Assembly: GCA_010094025.1 (NCBI GenBank)
Contig: ML991788.1
Coordinates: forward strand, 186,001-250,000
DNA: 64,000 nt
DNA from: Viridothelium virens
Taxonomy: Eukaryota > Ascomycota > Dothideomycetes > Trypetheliales > Trypetheliaceae
Reading direction: 5' to 3'
The notes beneath the pieces are model-generated. The model was not told the origin of the DNA. It did no database searches and was given only the letters and a program-made list of their open reading frames with translations. The translations under genes and the position numbers were made by a program. Positions 22,548-34,975 of this stretch are shown in pieces (position 1 is the stretch's first letter; the number at the start of each line of letters is the position of its first letter).

Positions 22548-24470
22548 CTATAGATGCTCCCCACTGCTTATATACAATTCCGCCAATTTCGGGCCCGGGT
22601 ATTTCCGTATTCCATGAACCAACCACCAAAATGCCGTAAGCACGATCACGCCGACCAAAATGACGCTGTTGTAGTTCATGGTCGACGCATCAAAAGGCAG
22701 AGCCGCCGCTATCCCGATAAGTTAGCCAAAGTCCCCGTTTCAGCCACTCCCACCAACGGGCATCAGCATTTGCGCAGAAAAAAGAAAAAGGAAAACTTCT
22801 GGACTTACGGAAACAAAACATGATATTGAAGAACGCAATCGCCACCACCGCCACCCCATTCACCACCCAGCCCAACCCCCCCATCCAAAACGGGCCCCTC
22901 GGGATCGCCTTCCGCCCCGTCACCAGATTCGGCGCAATCGCCAACGCATAGCTCACCGTGGTCAAGATGACGAAGCTGCCCGTGAGGTCCGTGAACGCGG
23001 TCTTGCTCCCGAACGTGATGGCGCCCAGCGCGGTGGTCAGCACGCCGGTCAGCAGGGTGGCGGGGACGGGGCAGCTGAGGCGCTCGCTGACGAGCGCGAA
23101 GGTGGCGGGGAAGGGCGTCGCGTTGTCGCGGGCGAGGGCCCACCAGGTGCGGGAGACGGTGAGGACGGTGCCGATGAGGGAGGGGATGAGCGAGAGGAAG
23201 ATGATGAAGAGGAGGCCGAAGGTGGCGCCTGGCGAGCCGGTGGCTTGGGAGTAGATGGCGGCGACGGGGAAGGAGCCGTTGGACGTGGTGACGTCGGAGA
23301 GGTTGCTGATGCCGTAGAAGAGGGCGATTGCGTAGCAGAAGGAGGCTGGTGGTGGTGGTGTGGATTAGCAACTTTTCTTTGGGTAAGGGGATGTGGTGAG
23401 GGTAGGATGTCGGGCGAATGGAGGTAGGTGAACGGAGTGGGAGGTGATGAAAGGGTATCCTTACTTAAGCCGCCGAGTATGATTTGAGCCGCAATGGCTT
23501 TGGGTATATCGACTTTTGGATTGGGTAATTCTTCGGCGATGTGCGTCACAGAGTCAGGAGTACCAATTGTAAAGGCTCCATTCAGCACGCCAGTCAAGAA
23601 CGCCACGCCGCTACCCCAGCCAGTGACATTGGTCCAATCCGTCCAGACGAACGAATGACTTGCATGCTGCTTAGGCATAGCCGCAACAACAATGATAGTA
23701 ATCATGCCTCCCACAATCACCATGAACAGCCCAAAATGCTGCAGATATGGCAAGAATCTATTCGCGAATACTGTAGCAACCACCGCAAGCCATATTATAA
23801 GAACGTAGGCAATGTAAAGGTGCCAAGCCTGGATCATAAGGTCTGGATGATAAACCACGTACATCTGCACCACGAGCTCCGCCACAATGTAGGTGATCGA
23901 GGCAAGGTCGAAGATCCAACCAAAGAAATTCAGGGCGCCAGTGAAGAAGCCGATGATGCGACCTGCGCGTGGTCCTGGAGTGATTGAAGCCCAGTGATAG
24001 ACGCCGCCGGCTGTTGGTAGAGCAGAAGCAAGCTAGAAAGTTAAGCATCAGAGAAACTGTTGAGACACAGGAGAGGTGCAAGTGTATTCATTCTACTCAC
24101 CTCTGCCAATGATGCGGCAATGAAGCCATAGTAGATGACTGCAACGATGAGCTCATACAGAACTCCTGGAGGCCCGCCATTTGCTAGTAACACACAGTCA
24201 ATATACTGTTTGGCGTATTGCAGAGTGAGTGGTTTTACCAATGGCAAGTGATATGGAAGTACCAAGCGCGACCCAAGCGTTGTCAATGGTCAGCGCAAGC
24301 CCACAGATGCTGAGCAACCCATATTGCCGCCGCAATTGGTCTCGATGGCCTGAGGCGTTGATGATCTCGCCTGCTCTGCTTATGACGGAGTGTTTTCTTG
24401 AAGCATCATCTTGTATTGAATGACGAGCATCTTGCTCTTCCAAGCGCTTTTTCTCGTTCACAATATCCAT
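22548..24470 (-). CDS. Choline/amino-acid permease (APC superfamily)
   Basis: Five exons (24470-24239, 24183-24101, 24032-23465, 23345-22809, 22708-22548) with introns of 55, 68, 119 and 100 nt join in frame to 526 residues, the usual length for fungal APC transporters with 12 membrane segments. Recognisable stretches are RRQYGLLSICGLALTIDNAW in helix 1, NGGPPGVLYELI, LASALPTAGGVYHWAS, RIIGFFTGALNFFGWIFDLA, TPDSVTHIAEELPNP and, after the last intron, FPAALPFDASTMNYNSVI with GIRKYPGP at the end. These match the choline/GABA permease branch (HNM1/UGA4-like). The substrate is likely choline, ethanolamine or an amino acid; it cannot be chosen from sequence. The start is the ATG at 24470. Confidence 0.87.
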
Positions 24471-26671
24471 CACTGCGAGTATGCTCGCAGGCTAAGAGAG
24501 CTGGGAAGGACATGGGGGCAAAGATGAGCAGCTCCACGCCCTTTTCAAAAGTCCTCTCATCTCTTGGCGGCCACGTCCGGAGGCTAATACTGGGCATGGA
24601 GGCACCAATGACCGACGCAACATCGTCCAATGGCAGAGATGCGGCAATCGAGATTGTCGGGACATCCAGGCGGAGTCTGGAGCAGGTGTGGCTCCCACGC
24701 GAGCAATCCCATCATGCAGTGTGACTGCAGCTTCAATGAGGAGGGAGGCCCATGGGAGTGGTGAGACGGCGCGTTGGCTCGGTGTGGCTTCAGTGGCTGC
24801 GTTCCTACGCGTGGGTCGCGATAAAGAAGATAGACGTCGGACCTGCAGAATCGAGACTAAGGCCCGACTCAGGTCGCTCGGCCGAAACGTCATCACGATT
24901 ATGAAACGCCTGCTTATCTCTCAGCTTGACCAAGCCTTTTACCTGATGAAAGTTCTGTCATGGCGGAGCGCGTCGGGCCTCAAACATTCCTCATGAATGT
25001 CCATGTTGAGGCAGCTGTGACGAGGGTGACGACTATGACGACCCAAACACCCAAGTTAACTCGGAGCGGCCGACGCTAGTTATGATTCTCGTGCAGATGC
25101 ATGGAAGTGCAATTGCTGCAGCTCAGCGGAGCAGGGCCAGGGCACAGCACGCCTGAATTACTATGACTTGCTGCATTAGCATACCTGGGGAAACATCCCA
25201 TGAACCAGACTGTTGGAGCACAAACGACCAATCCCCTCAAACAGCATAGCAAATACTAGCTATTTGTTATTGGGGCGGCTCTTTTCCTGTTGCCTTACAG
25301 ACGACAACTTCAGCTGCGCCTTTAGCCGATTGGTCTTCTCTCTCAACATCGTCCTATCCTTCCCTTGTCTGTGTCAGCCCAGGTTTTCCAAAGAATGTTC
25401 ACCGCCTGTTTCGCGATGCAATGCCCCTCGTTCTGACGAGTCTGGAGAATTGCCAGGGGGCGCCGCAGAATAGCTCTGCCGCGCCCTTTATAGAATCGAT
25501 ACGATCCGTCAACTACTCACCGGCGAGTGGACTCATACAGAATACGGCCAGGCCGGGGACTCCCGACGCTTAACAGACGTGTATCCTCTTGACTGGATGG
25601 AGGCAAGCTCACATGAAGAAGGCAAAACACGATGTTGTAGCTGTACGTAACATTTGGAGTTGGGCAACGCATTGGCATGCAAAGGCTGCCCAAGGCGCAA
25701 TCGCTGGGTCGTTGCACACCTTACGGTATCTTCCTGTTTGATCTGTACATTCTGTCATATCTTGATGGTTCTGCGGATGTATCAGAGCTGGGTAGCTCTG
25801 CCATCCCATTGCTGTCTCATCCATCTGTCATCTGTCGAGACGGTATCAAGACTGGTGTTTAGATCTGAAGACTTTCGATCTTTAAGACATCGGTGGTTCA
25901 ACGCCTTCTGAGTCAACAACTCGGCGCTCGATCTGTCCATTCTAAAGGGACTCGGAGGACATATGGTTGGAATATGGTAACAATGGCCACCTGATGCGCT
26001 GTGGTGCGTCAGCTTATCCCACGTAGTCGGAGTGTTTGGCAGAAACTTGGTTGCATAGGAAACTGCAAAGCAGGTTTGGTAAGTAATTATAAATGTCCTA
26101 AGTCTGTCGCGTACTTCAGTCTTCCAAATGGTGGGAGACTTGAATCTATGCTTATCTTAGAGCCCTGAGCTTCTTCCCGCCGCCCTCACCCCCGAAAGAG
26201 AATTTAGCACGAGAGTCACCAATTGTAACATATAATATGAAGCTGCACTCATTGATTTCATGAAGCAAAGTTTTCAGGGTTTGACGTAAGAATAGATAGA
26301 GGAGCGTGATTTGTGGTTCGCGCACTGCAGACCCGTTCTCATGATATTCTGTCATCTCACGACATGTAGTGATCTAATGTCATCTTGAGGAAGAATAGAA
26401 AAGTCTGCCAATGATACCACCATCCTAACTACCGATTTGTCCAGTATAATCTTGCTCCTCACCCTCGGAGGTCTGGCTGATCATACCGATCAATACTTGG
26501 CATAAGACAAGATCTCGAGCTCATGAAAAAGCATGAAGACAGATAGGCTCCCCAGCATATAGGAACCTCTCTGGGACCACTGGTCTCGATGTATGGACCT
26601 ACCTCTCAAAGTTGTTCCAACGCACCACTGTTAGACGATTTGCAAATTATCTTCTCAGCTCAACCAAGTCT
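24471..26671. other. Intergenic, nothing firmly recognised
   Basis: About 2.2 kb. Several overlapping frames at 24492-24996 and 25213-25473 show no domain. A short stretch at 25690-25860 (FLFDLYILSYLDGSADVSEL) weakly recalls the first loop of MFS transporters but no partner sequence exists. Confidence 0.35.
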
Positions 26672-27720
26672 TCAGAAGTCCATCTTTCTACGCTGACTTG
26701 TTCCCTGGCTCTTACCCCTTGCTCCGTTCGCTTCTTGACATTCCCTAGCTATATGTCCCTTCTCTCCGCACCGATAACACTCAATGTCTGAGCCTTTCCG
26801 CAAGCCTGGACCTCCTCGTGCACTGATAGTAGCTAAACGCTCCAAATTTATATTACCGCGGTGCTGATTTTGAGCTTCGGCAAGAGTCGCGGCTTTGATA
26901 GCTTTCTTTTGAGCTTTACGCTCAGTCTTGGCCTGCGCTGTAGCACTAGAGCGGATTAGACGATCAGTGGGATCTACACCTTCATCGCCATCTTCAAGTT
27001 TGAAATCTCCTGAGTTTTCTGAATCAGACGAGGCTTCGGAGGAGTTAGACGAGGACTCGTAATTGGGATTTTGACGACGCTCAACAGATTTGTTGAAACG
27101 CCCAAAGCTGCGACGTCCCACGCTATTTTCGAGACCGCGAAGAGGATCCTCGTCATCCTCACGTTTGTTCGAATAGGGGTGTGATTGATCTTCCTTCTTT
27201 AAATTAATCTTCCTAGCTTCGGTGGTATCTGGAACACCGGAAGCCCTTCCGTTTCCCCAGTCGATCTCAGCGTAGCCCTTCTTCACAACCTTCAATTCTG
27301 TACCTTTATTATTCCGTCTCAAAGCAGCATTCCCCGGTTCCTCTTGAAAACTAAGTACCCATTTTGTCTCTCCTGCACCTGCTGCTGCTTTATCCAATGC
27401 CGCTTGTCTTTTTCTCTCCTCTGCTTCTAAGGCTGCCTGTACGGCTTGACGATCTGATACCCTGCTACTAAGCGCCTGTTCTGCCGGCTCGCCGTTTCGA
27501 TTCGAGGCTTGTGCAGAGCCGTTGGAAAGGCGTTGCTTCTTGGAAGGCGGGCCAGAAGGCCTGTTCGGACTGCTGGACGAAGAAGAGTTGGCAGCGCGTT
27601 GCATAAACTGAAAAACGACACCTAATTTAGAGAGGAGTCACTTTGAAGCTAGACGTCACGCACTTTCATAGTCAGTAGTCGCGAAGACATTTGCTTCGCT
27701 GGCTGAGGTGGTGTCGCCAT
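26672..27720 (-). CDS. mpp6: MPP6-type nuclear exosome cofactor with zinc knuckle
   Basis: Two exons (27720-27664 and 27607-26672) with a 56-nt intron (GTGCGT...TTTCAG) give 330 residues. The small first exon encodes MATPPQPAKQMSSRLLTMK and the second continues FMQRAANSS; SSRLLTMKFMQR is the N-terminal motif of M-phase phosphoprotein 6, which docks to the nuclear exosome. Downstream GETKWVLSF and KKGYAEIDWG resemble the fungal MPP6 core. The middle is acidic, Ser-rich and disordered. Residues about 296-309 form one CCHC zinc knuckle, CYRCGEKGHIAREC, absent from human and budding-yeast MPP6. The likely role is RNA binding and surveillance with Mtr4 and the exosome in the nucleus. Divergent from NDUFS6 with 280 bp between starts. 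Confidence 0.8.
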
Positions 27721-28000
27721 GGTTTCCTTTAAAAATACCTGCCGAGAGCTCGGACTTTGAATGGTACTCAGCAATCCAGATAATTACAATCAGTGCAGAG
27801 GTGTAGTAGAGGTGGGCGAAAAATGTGGCGAATACCAATCTTATGTCCCTGCGTGACGAAGATTCCTTAGAAGATTAAGGTATGCAGAAGTAAACTCCAA
27901 GTTCCTAGCCAATCACGGAAGTTCCTCGCCGACGCCACCATCTCAAACCACATCTTCACCTCACGTACTCGTTCCGATTTGACCTCAATTCATACTCACC
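27721..28000. promoter_or_regulatory. Divergent promoter region
   Basis: The 280 bp between the start codons of the MPP6-like gene (minus) and NDUFS6 (plus) must hold both promoters. A C-rich, CA-rich stretch (CCATCTCAAACCACATC and following) directly precedes the NDUFS6 start. No single factor site is claimed. Confidence 0.5.
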
Positions 28001-28822
28001 ATGCTCGCCTCTACCTGCCGGCGCCTTCATCGGGCTCTAAATGCCCATCTTCCATCCTCATCCGGCCCATTTGCTCTTCGATACAGCACTCAGACAGACA
28101 ACCCAATCCCTGCGAACCCGAGTCCTAACACACCCAAAAGTCACTCGCCTGTATCAGCAACTAATGAGCTCCCAACATCTTCCGAAGGTAGCTTCGATAA
28201 ATCACTGCAGGAGAGTATGGAAAAGGGAGAGGAGTTGAGGACCACGCAGGCACCCAACCGGAAGGGGATCTGGAGTCGGAGTCAACAGCCAAGAGAAAAG
28301 GCAATGGCAGGGCCGAGGTTTGAGCAGATGATTATGGCGGACCAGGTATGGCTTGTTTTACTTCTTTTCACAATATTTTTGGGAGAGAGTGCGGCATTGA
28401 GTCCATGCCGGAGCTTCAGGATGGAGGAATAGCAATCTTGCTTTGATATACAGGACAAACTAACTTCTCGTTAGCCGCGACCGTATGCTGCCATCGACTT
28501 AATCCATAAGCAGCCAGTACGATGGACACATGAGAGGACAGTCTCATGTGATGGTGGTGGTGGACCTTTGGGTCATCCAAGGATCTTCATCAATGTGGAT
28601 AAGCCGCAGATATGTTGGTGTACCTATTGCGGACTCCCCTTTGTAAGTTTTGCAGCCGGGTCTGTGCAATTGCCTGGCATTAATCAGGATTAGGCGCATG
28701 AGCATCACAGGGAGCTTCTCGAGTCTCAGCCAACAACCACGTACCCGCTTGAACCCACGGGTGATGCAGCAGAAGTTCAAGAGTCACAAAGAATTACCAA
28801 TGAACCTTTCGGCCAGCGCTGA
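28001..28822 (+). CDS. NDUFS6: NADH:ubiquinone oxidoreductase subunit NDUFS6
   Basis: Three exons (28001-28345, 28475-28642, 28694-28822) with introns of 129 nt (branch ACTAAC) and 51 nt give 213 residues. The N-terminus (MLASTCRRLHRALNAHL) is rich in Arg, Leu and Ala without acids, a mitochondrial import signal. The second exon carries the family zinc domain: CDGGGGPLGHPRIFINVDKP then CWCTYCGLPF, giving the Cys, His, Cys and Cys ligands. This is a peripheral-arm subunit of respiratory complex I that binds zinc and is needed for late assembly at the N module. After the domain, AHEHHRELLES leads into an acidic tail. Its 3' end is 48 bp from that of the convergent EthD gene. Confidence 0.92.
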
Positions 28823-28869
28823 GAGCACAGAATCTAGATCCGTAAATAATCACAAAAACAGACTGTCGC

Positions 28870-29356
28870 TCAGTCTTTCTCAACTCTTTTGCCGTCATCA
28901 ATGACCATATACTCGTCTCCGACCATCATTTTCATTTGGCTTGCATCCATGAAATTTTCATGATCACCATTCATAGCCTTCGACTCTGGGTCATACATAA
29001 ACTTAGCGAAGGCCCTATAATCTGGAAAGACGAAAGTGCAAATTGCATCATAAGGCAGGAGCTGAGCTTTGCCATGAAGCATGTCCCGCATTATCGTACG
29101 ATCTCTCTGGAGGTGGTATGTCTGCGGCATTTCTTGAGCAGTCAGGATCTTGAGCCCGATCGATTCACGGACGTACAAGGCTATACGTAATGACATCATG
29201 CCGTAACAGTACCGGCACAGCCATCTGGGCGTGAATGTTGTTGTAATGTGTCGTAAACTCTTCGTCAGACAAGCCTTCCTTCTTTTTAATGAGGACCGTG
29301 ACTTTTGTAACCTTGCGAAAGCCTTTGCTGCCGGGATAGCCTGCTTCCAGGACCAT
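28870..29356 (-). CDS. EthD-domain protein
   Basis: Two exons (29356-29177 and 29121-28870) with a 55-nt intron (GTACGT...CCGCAG, branch CTGAC) give about 143 residues. The first exon has KVTVLIKKKEGLSDEEFTTH with YNNIHAQ, the N-terminal strand and helix of an EthD dimeric alpha-beta barrel; the second has LPYDAICTFVF, AFAKFMYDPES and MMVGDEYMVIDDG, the matching strand and tail. Fungal relatives include polyketide dehydratases and proteins of unknown role. The Met chosen is the first ATG before the domain; a possible acceptor (AAATAG) just upstream means an extra 5' exon may exist. Convergent with NDUFS6. Confidence 0.75.
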
Positions 29357-29980
29357 ATTCACCGCTATTTAGACTTTTGACGCGAATTGTGATGATCTTG
29401 ATCTGCATGGGGATATCCAGAGAAATGATTGAGGACCTTGTGCCGCTACCAGCAGCAGTCCGAAAAAGCCGCCTACCAGGCTTCAAGCTTCTGACTCGTT
29501 CTCCGATTATCGCAACTGTATAAGACTACGTTTCTGATGTATATATATCTCGAATAGATTTCGTTCTGTCTACTTTATCTTTGCGTTTTTCGCTCTACCC
29601 TCGAAAGTGATTGCGCAATCCATTGCGAAATCCATAATATTGACTCTGATGCGCACCAATTAAGGCAACGACGCCCCGACTACTCTCCTTGCTGACATGG
29701 CGCCGGTCAGGAAGTATCTCAAGAGCAGCTGATGACATATGTTCTCTACTTCAGGTCTGCCTGGCACGACTTTCCGAAGACAATAAAGGCGGTCACCTTC
29801 ACATCGCTAGCTCTCAGGACTTTGTGCAGTCACACCGCATCCGTCACCTTCCATTCGCAATCACACGCAACATTGCCTCCCCGCTTTCCTCATACGTGTC
29901 TCGCGCGTCCTCACGCTCCACTCTACTTGCAAAACAGTTATTGTATCTGTGGTCCGACTAGGACTTCCCCCGCGTCAACG
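29357..29980. other. Divergent intergenic region
   Basis: Promoter side of both the EthD gene (minus) and the M16 protease gene (plus). The frame upstream of the protease start remains open from 29732 but shows no conserved sequence, so it is treated as leader. Confidence 0.4.
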
Positions 29981-32900
29981 ATGCCGGAACCAATAAACCA
30001 ACGGACAGATGTGCCAGCAGAGCGTCTCGCTGAGCAGCTCGAGAAACCCGAGCTTGACGATAGGACGTACAGAGTGATAAGGCTGCCGAATAAACTTGAG
30101 GCTTTGCTTATACATGATGCGGAAACGGACAAAGCCAGTGCGGCGTTGGATGTCAATGTGGGAGCTTTCAGCGATGCCGCGGATATGCCAGGCATCGCCC
30201 ACGCTGTTGAACATTTGCTTTTCATGGGCACGGAAAAGGTTTGTAATAGACCTTGAGAGATTGACAAAAACGGTGCGCTGACCTTGATTGTAGTATCCTG
30301 TAGAGAACGACTACAATTTGTACCTTTCCTCAAACAACGGCCATTCTAATGCGTATACCGCCTCAACCTCGACGAACTATTACTTCGAAGTAGGTGCTTC
30401 ATCGACTCCGTCCAATAGCGGAGCCTCGTCAGCAGCAAATACTACGGAAGATCTTTCCACAACGAAGACAAAGTCACCCTTGTACGGAGCATTGGACCGC
30501 TTTGCACAATTTTTCATAAAACCCCTCTTTCTCGAGGAAACTTTGGATAGGGAACTTCAGGCAGTCGACTCTGAGAACAAGAAGAACTTACAAAGCGACG
30601 TATGGCGGTTGCACCAGCTGACCAAAGCTCTCTCCAATCCACAACACCCATTTCACACCTTCTCAACAGGCAATCTTGATACATTGAAGCATGAGCCGCT
30701 CAAACGCGGTGTCAGGATACGCGATGAGTTCATCAAGCACTACGAAAAGCATTACTCGGCCAACCGCATGAAGCTCGTCGTACTTGGGAAAGAGAGCCTA
30801 GATGAACTTGAGTCTTGGGTCGAGGAATTCTTCTCTCCGGTTGTCAACAAAGATCTTCCCCAGAACCGCTGGGATCACGTTCACCCATTCACGGCGAAGG
30901 AACTTATCACTCAGGTCTTTGCAAAGCCGGTAATGGATGCACGTTCTATCGATCTCTACTTCCCCTATCCGGATGAGGAGCATTTATTTGATAGCCATCC
31001 ATCGCGCTATCTTAGTCACCTGATTGGTCATGAAGGTCCAGGGAGCATTCTCTCATTACTCAAAGCGAAAGGATGGGCAAATTCCCTTAGTTCGGGAGTG
31101 ATGCCCGTTTGTCCCGGTTCTGCGTTCTTCACAATGTCGATTCGATTGGCTGAAGATGGTCTCAGAGAATACAAAGAGGTTCTGAAGATCATCTTTCAGT
31201 ATATTTCAATGCTCAAGGAAACTCTTCCACAGAAATGGATCTTTGAGGAGATGAAAGAAATGACAGAAGTCGAATTCCGCTTTAGGCAAAAGAGTCCTGC
31301 TAGCAAAACTACTAGTAGACTAAGCAGCTGGATGCAAAAACCCTTGCCTCGAGACCGCCTCTTAAGCGCGCAAAGCGTCTTAAAAACATTCGATCCGGAT
31401 GCTATTACCAAGGGCCTCGCTCACCTACGCCCCAACAACTTCCGTTTCACCCTCGTCAGCCAAACATTTCCTGGAGACTGGTCCGAAAAGGAGCAATGGT
31501 ATGGGACACAGTACAAGTACGAAAAGATTCCTGACGACTTCGTCGCCGAGCTCAAAGAAGCCGCAAGTAGCAACAAAGCCACGCGGCCCTCATCGCTACA
31601 CCTTCCCCACAAGAATGAGTTCATCCCAACCAGGCTGGAAGTGGAGAGAAAAGAGGTGGACAAGCCGGCCAAAGCGCCCAAGCTCATCCGTCGGGATGCC
31701 AACGTCCGCACTTGGTTCAAGAAGGACGACCAATTCTGGGTACCGAAAACGAATCTGCACATTTTCCTGCGCACACCCTTGCTTCATGCCACGCCGCTGA
31801 CCTCTGTGCTCACTCGGCTGTACAGAGAGCTAGTCGAGGACGCACTGAGTGAATACGCCTACGATGCCGAGATTGCGGGGCTCGACTACGATATCGGAAA
31901 TCAATTCCAAGGTCTGGACATCAGAGTGGCGGGTTACAACGACAAGTTGCCCCTGCTTTTGGAGAAGGTGCTTTTAACGGTACGAGACTTGGAAATCAAG
32001 GATGAGCGGTTCAGAGTCATCCATGAACGTCTAGTTAGAGGCTTCAAGAATTGGTACTGGAGCCAGCCGTATGCTCAGGTCTCACATTACTCGCGCTGGA
32101 TGATCCAGGACGTTGGGTGGATTAACGATCAGTACCTCGACGAATTGCCCTCCATTTCTGCCGAGGACGTACGAAGATTCTTCCCGCAGTTGCTAAATCA
32201 AATGTATATCGAGGTGCTGGCTCACGGGAACTTGTACAGAGAGGATGCGCTCCGATATACGGATCTGGTGGAAAAGACGTTACGTCCGCGTCCACTCCCA
32301 CCCACGCAATGGCCGTTGCGGAGGAATTTAATGTTTCCAGAAGGTAGTAACTTTGTCTATGAGCGAGAGCTAAAGGATCCAGGGAATGTCAACCACTGCA
32401 TAGAGTATGTCCTCTTTGTTTCCAATGATGTCGACCGTACAACGCGCGCAAAGTTGCTTCTTTTATCTCAAATTGCGCATGAGCCTGTCTTTGATACCCT
32501 AAGAACGAAAGAGCAATTGGGTTATATTGTGTTTAGCAGTTCGTTATTGTCAGGCACTATCGCAGGTTGGCGCATTCTGATACAGAGCGAGCGGACACCG
32601 GAGTATCTCGAGAGCAGAATCGAAGCCTTCATTGTCAGTCTAGGGAAGGTGTTAGAGGAGATGAGTGAGGGTGAATTTGAGGGACACAAGGTCTCGTTGA
32701 TCAACATGCGCTTGGAAAAGTTGAAGAACCTAGGACAGGAGACGGCGAGGTTCTGGACCCACATCAGCAACGAGTTTTTCGACTTTGAACAAGGTACGTG
32801 AAGATCCTGGGTGGCTCTAGCAATGAGAATACTGATTCCGGAGCAGTGGATGAAGATGTTGCTCACATCCAACCGCTTACCAAGCCTGACGTACTGGAAT

Positions 32901-33445
32901 TCTTCCGCTATCATATGGTGCCCTCTTCCCCTCATCGAACAAAAGCGTCGATCCACCTACGGGCGCAGTCCTCTGCGAGTGATGACACTGTATCTGAAAC
33001 AAGAGAGAAGGCTATCGCAGTGATTCTCAAAATTCTCAGCCAACTCGGTGTTGCTAAAGTTGACGAGGCTCTGCTACGTGAGCGCTTCAAGGACGTTGAG
33101 TTGCAAGTCGATTCCATTACGAACGGCATACTCTCTTTCCTTGAGAATGATGCCGCAATGGCAAAGGATGAGGTCGCAAAAATCATTGAGCAAGTGAAGA
33201 TGATACTAGCGCAGGTGTTTCCGGCGAAGCCAGACACTGAAGTCAACGGTAGCCCAGCAATGCCCAATGGTACTGTTAATAATACCGAGCAAGCTGGACA
33301 GAAGCCGTCGCAGCTTTCGAATGGTATTACTGAGCCGCAAGTCATCAAGGATCCGTGGAGTTGGAAGGCGGGTATGGAAGTAAGCAAGGGACCGCGGGCC
33401 GTGAAAGATTTGAGTGAATTCGAGGAATTGGAGCCGAAGCTGTAA
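29981..33445 (+). CDS. Insulin-degrading-enzyme-like M16 metalloprotease
   Basis: Three exons (29981-30238, 30294-32793, 32847-33445) with 55- and 53-nt introns give 1118 residues. The inverted zinc motif HxxEH is HAVEHLLFMG with His74, Glu77 and His78; the third zinc ligand lies in AVDSENKKN about 75 residues on. Later stretches match the insulysin (M16A) layout: SNNGHSNAYTASTSTNYYF, GHEGPGSILSLLKAKGWA in the second repeat, and RTKEQLGYIVFSS in the C-terminal half, which forms the second side of the closed chamber. It degrades peptides, including prepeptides and pheromone-like peptides, in the cytosol, mitochondria or peroxisomes. Intron 1 splits just after the active-site motif. The C-terminus is extended by about 100 residues relative to human IDE with a low-complexity stretch. 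Confidence 0.93.
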
Positions 33446-34975
33446 TTGTGATGTAGTCCTGAATTGTCTATTATGAAGCTAGGTATTCATTTGTACATGA
33501 GTAGACAATTAGACCAATTTCATCCAATGAGATAGCTTCACGTGATTAAAGCACTGGGCACCCCCTAGTAGGTAGGTGTCTAAGGTACTTCCTACGATAC
33601 AGTATGGACCTTAGCTCACTATATTTCCAACCGAGTCATTTCGCTCGATAGCATGTTCCTCCCTTCTGAGCCAAATTAACTGGCAAACTCCCGGAACCTG
33701 CATAACTTGGTGCAATGCTATAACAAAGGCAGAGTGCCATGCTCATCCATAGGTCACACACCGTGCTCCGAGTCATTGCATGACTCAGGCAGCGAAAGTT
33801 AAACAAAAAACGATCGAGGAAGAGCAACACGAACAAAAAGACAGGACTATAGCGGAGCATGTTTACAGGTTGGTATGTTGCTCCGTAGTGAATAGGAACA
33901 GTCTGGACTAAAAATCCTTGGTACTCTGCAGCTCCATCGATTGCCTAGGTTATATCCACACTCGCTCCGTGTTCAACCCGTCTTCAAAATGTCCAGGCTA
34001 TCAATGATGTCCCGAAGATCCCTCACTAAGTGTCTTTGCAGATCAATAAGTAACTATTTATGAAAGAACCCCCATACCTCTATGGAAACTCAATGCGGCC
34101 TCTTACGATTACATAAGGCTAAGACGAACCATTTCTATTCTCCAACAATTTATTGACAATTCGACGCAGATTTAAAAACGATAAATCATCAACGAAAACC
34201 CAGGGCTGCCTGAACACCGATGCCCTGCCTCGTTGGTCCAACATGAAAAGTAGCCATCGACTACTTGACACTCCTCAGTAAGCAATGCGATCTTTCCCGT
34301 GCTGCTAAATTTGCGTCACTAATTCCTGCTCCGTAAAGATAAATTTGCGCAGCACCTGGGTTCATATCTATTTCATCATTTTTCCAGAGCTCGGGATCAG
34401 ATTCTCGTGTGGAGCGATCACAGTACTATTGTAGAATTCAAGGGGTTCCAACCGTTCCTAATACAGGTCTGTCAGGAATTTCAACAGGAGTATGCATTCT
34501 CCCTTCATGATTCTGTAACAGAAGAAAAGCCTCACATGATCTTGAAGCCTGAGATCTCTTCAATTCTTACTTGTTAGCGTAATTTGCGAGAAGCCATGGG
34601 TGAAAGCTCTTCAAATCGGCAGGTCAGGATATCGAAGTACGACTAGATACGCTCAATGTTGTCGCTATTTCACCTACAATCATGTGAAAAAAGTGTCCGC
34701 TCGCTGGCGCGGGAAAATTGCTGGGGGTTGCCCGGACAGTTTTGTCCTAGTACTGTATACTTGCTATGATTCTACTAGTCTGAAGGACTTGTTGACACAA
34801 TGTCAAGAATGCTAACCACTTTCTATCCTTTTAGGTGTTATTGATTGAGAAATTAATGAGGACATACACGCAGAGATATAAGTGTTATTGGTCGACTGAG
34901 ACTCGCTACCCTCAGAGAGTTACTCTGTTCGATACAGATCTCAGATCAGAATCAGCAATAAGCGAAGAACGAGAG
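33446..34975. other. Intergenic, nothing recognised
   Basis: About 1.5 kb between convergent genes; it marks the border from housekeeping genes to the accessory block. Only short chance frames. Confidence 0.35.

Noticed and set aside
22805-23371. Long Arg/His/Pro-rich minus-strand frame
   Set aside because: It is the out-of-frame shadow of the GC-rich fourth exon of the permease gene.
25640-25912. MFS-transporter-like fragment (FLFDLYILSYLDGSADVSEL)
   Set aside because: One short loop-like match without neighbouring helices or partner exons; probably chance, since two overlapping frames both read as hydrophobic.
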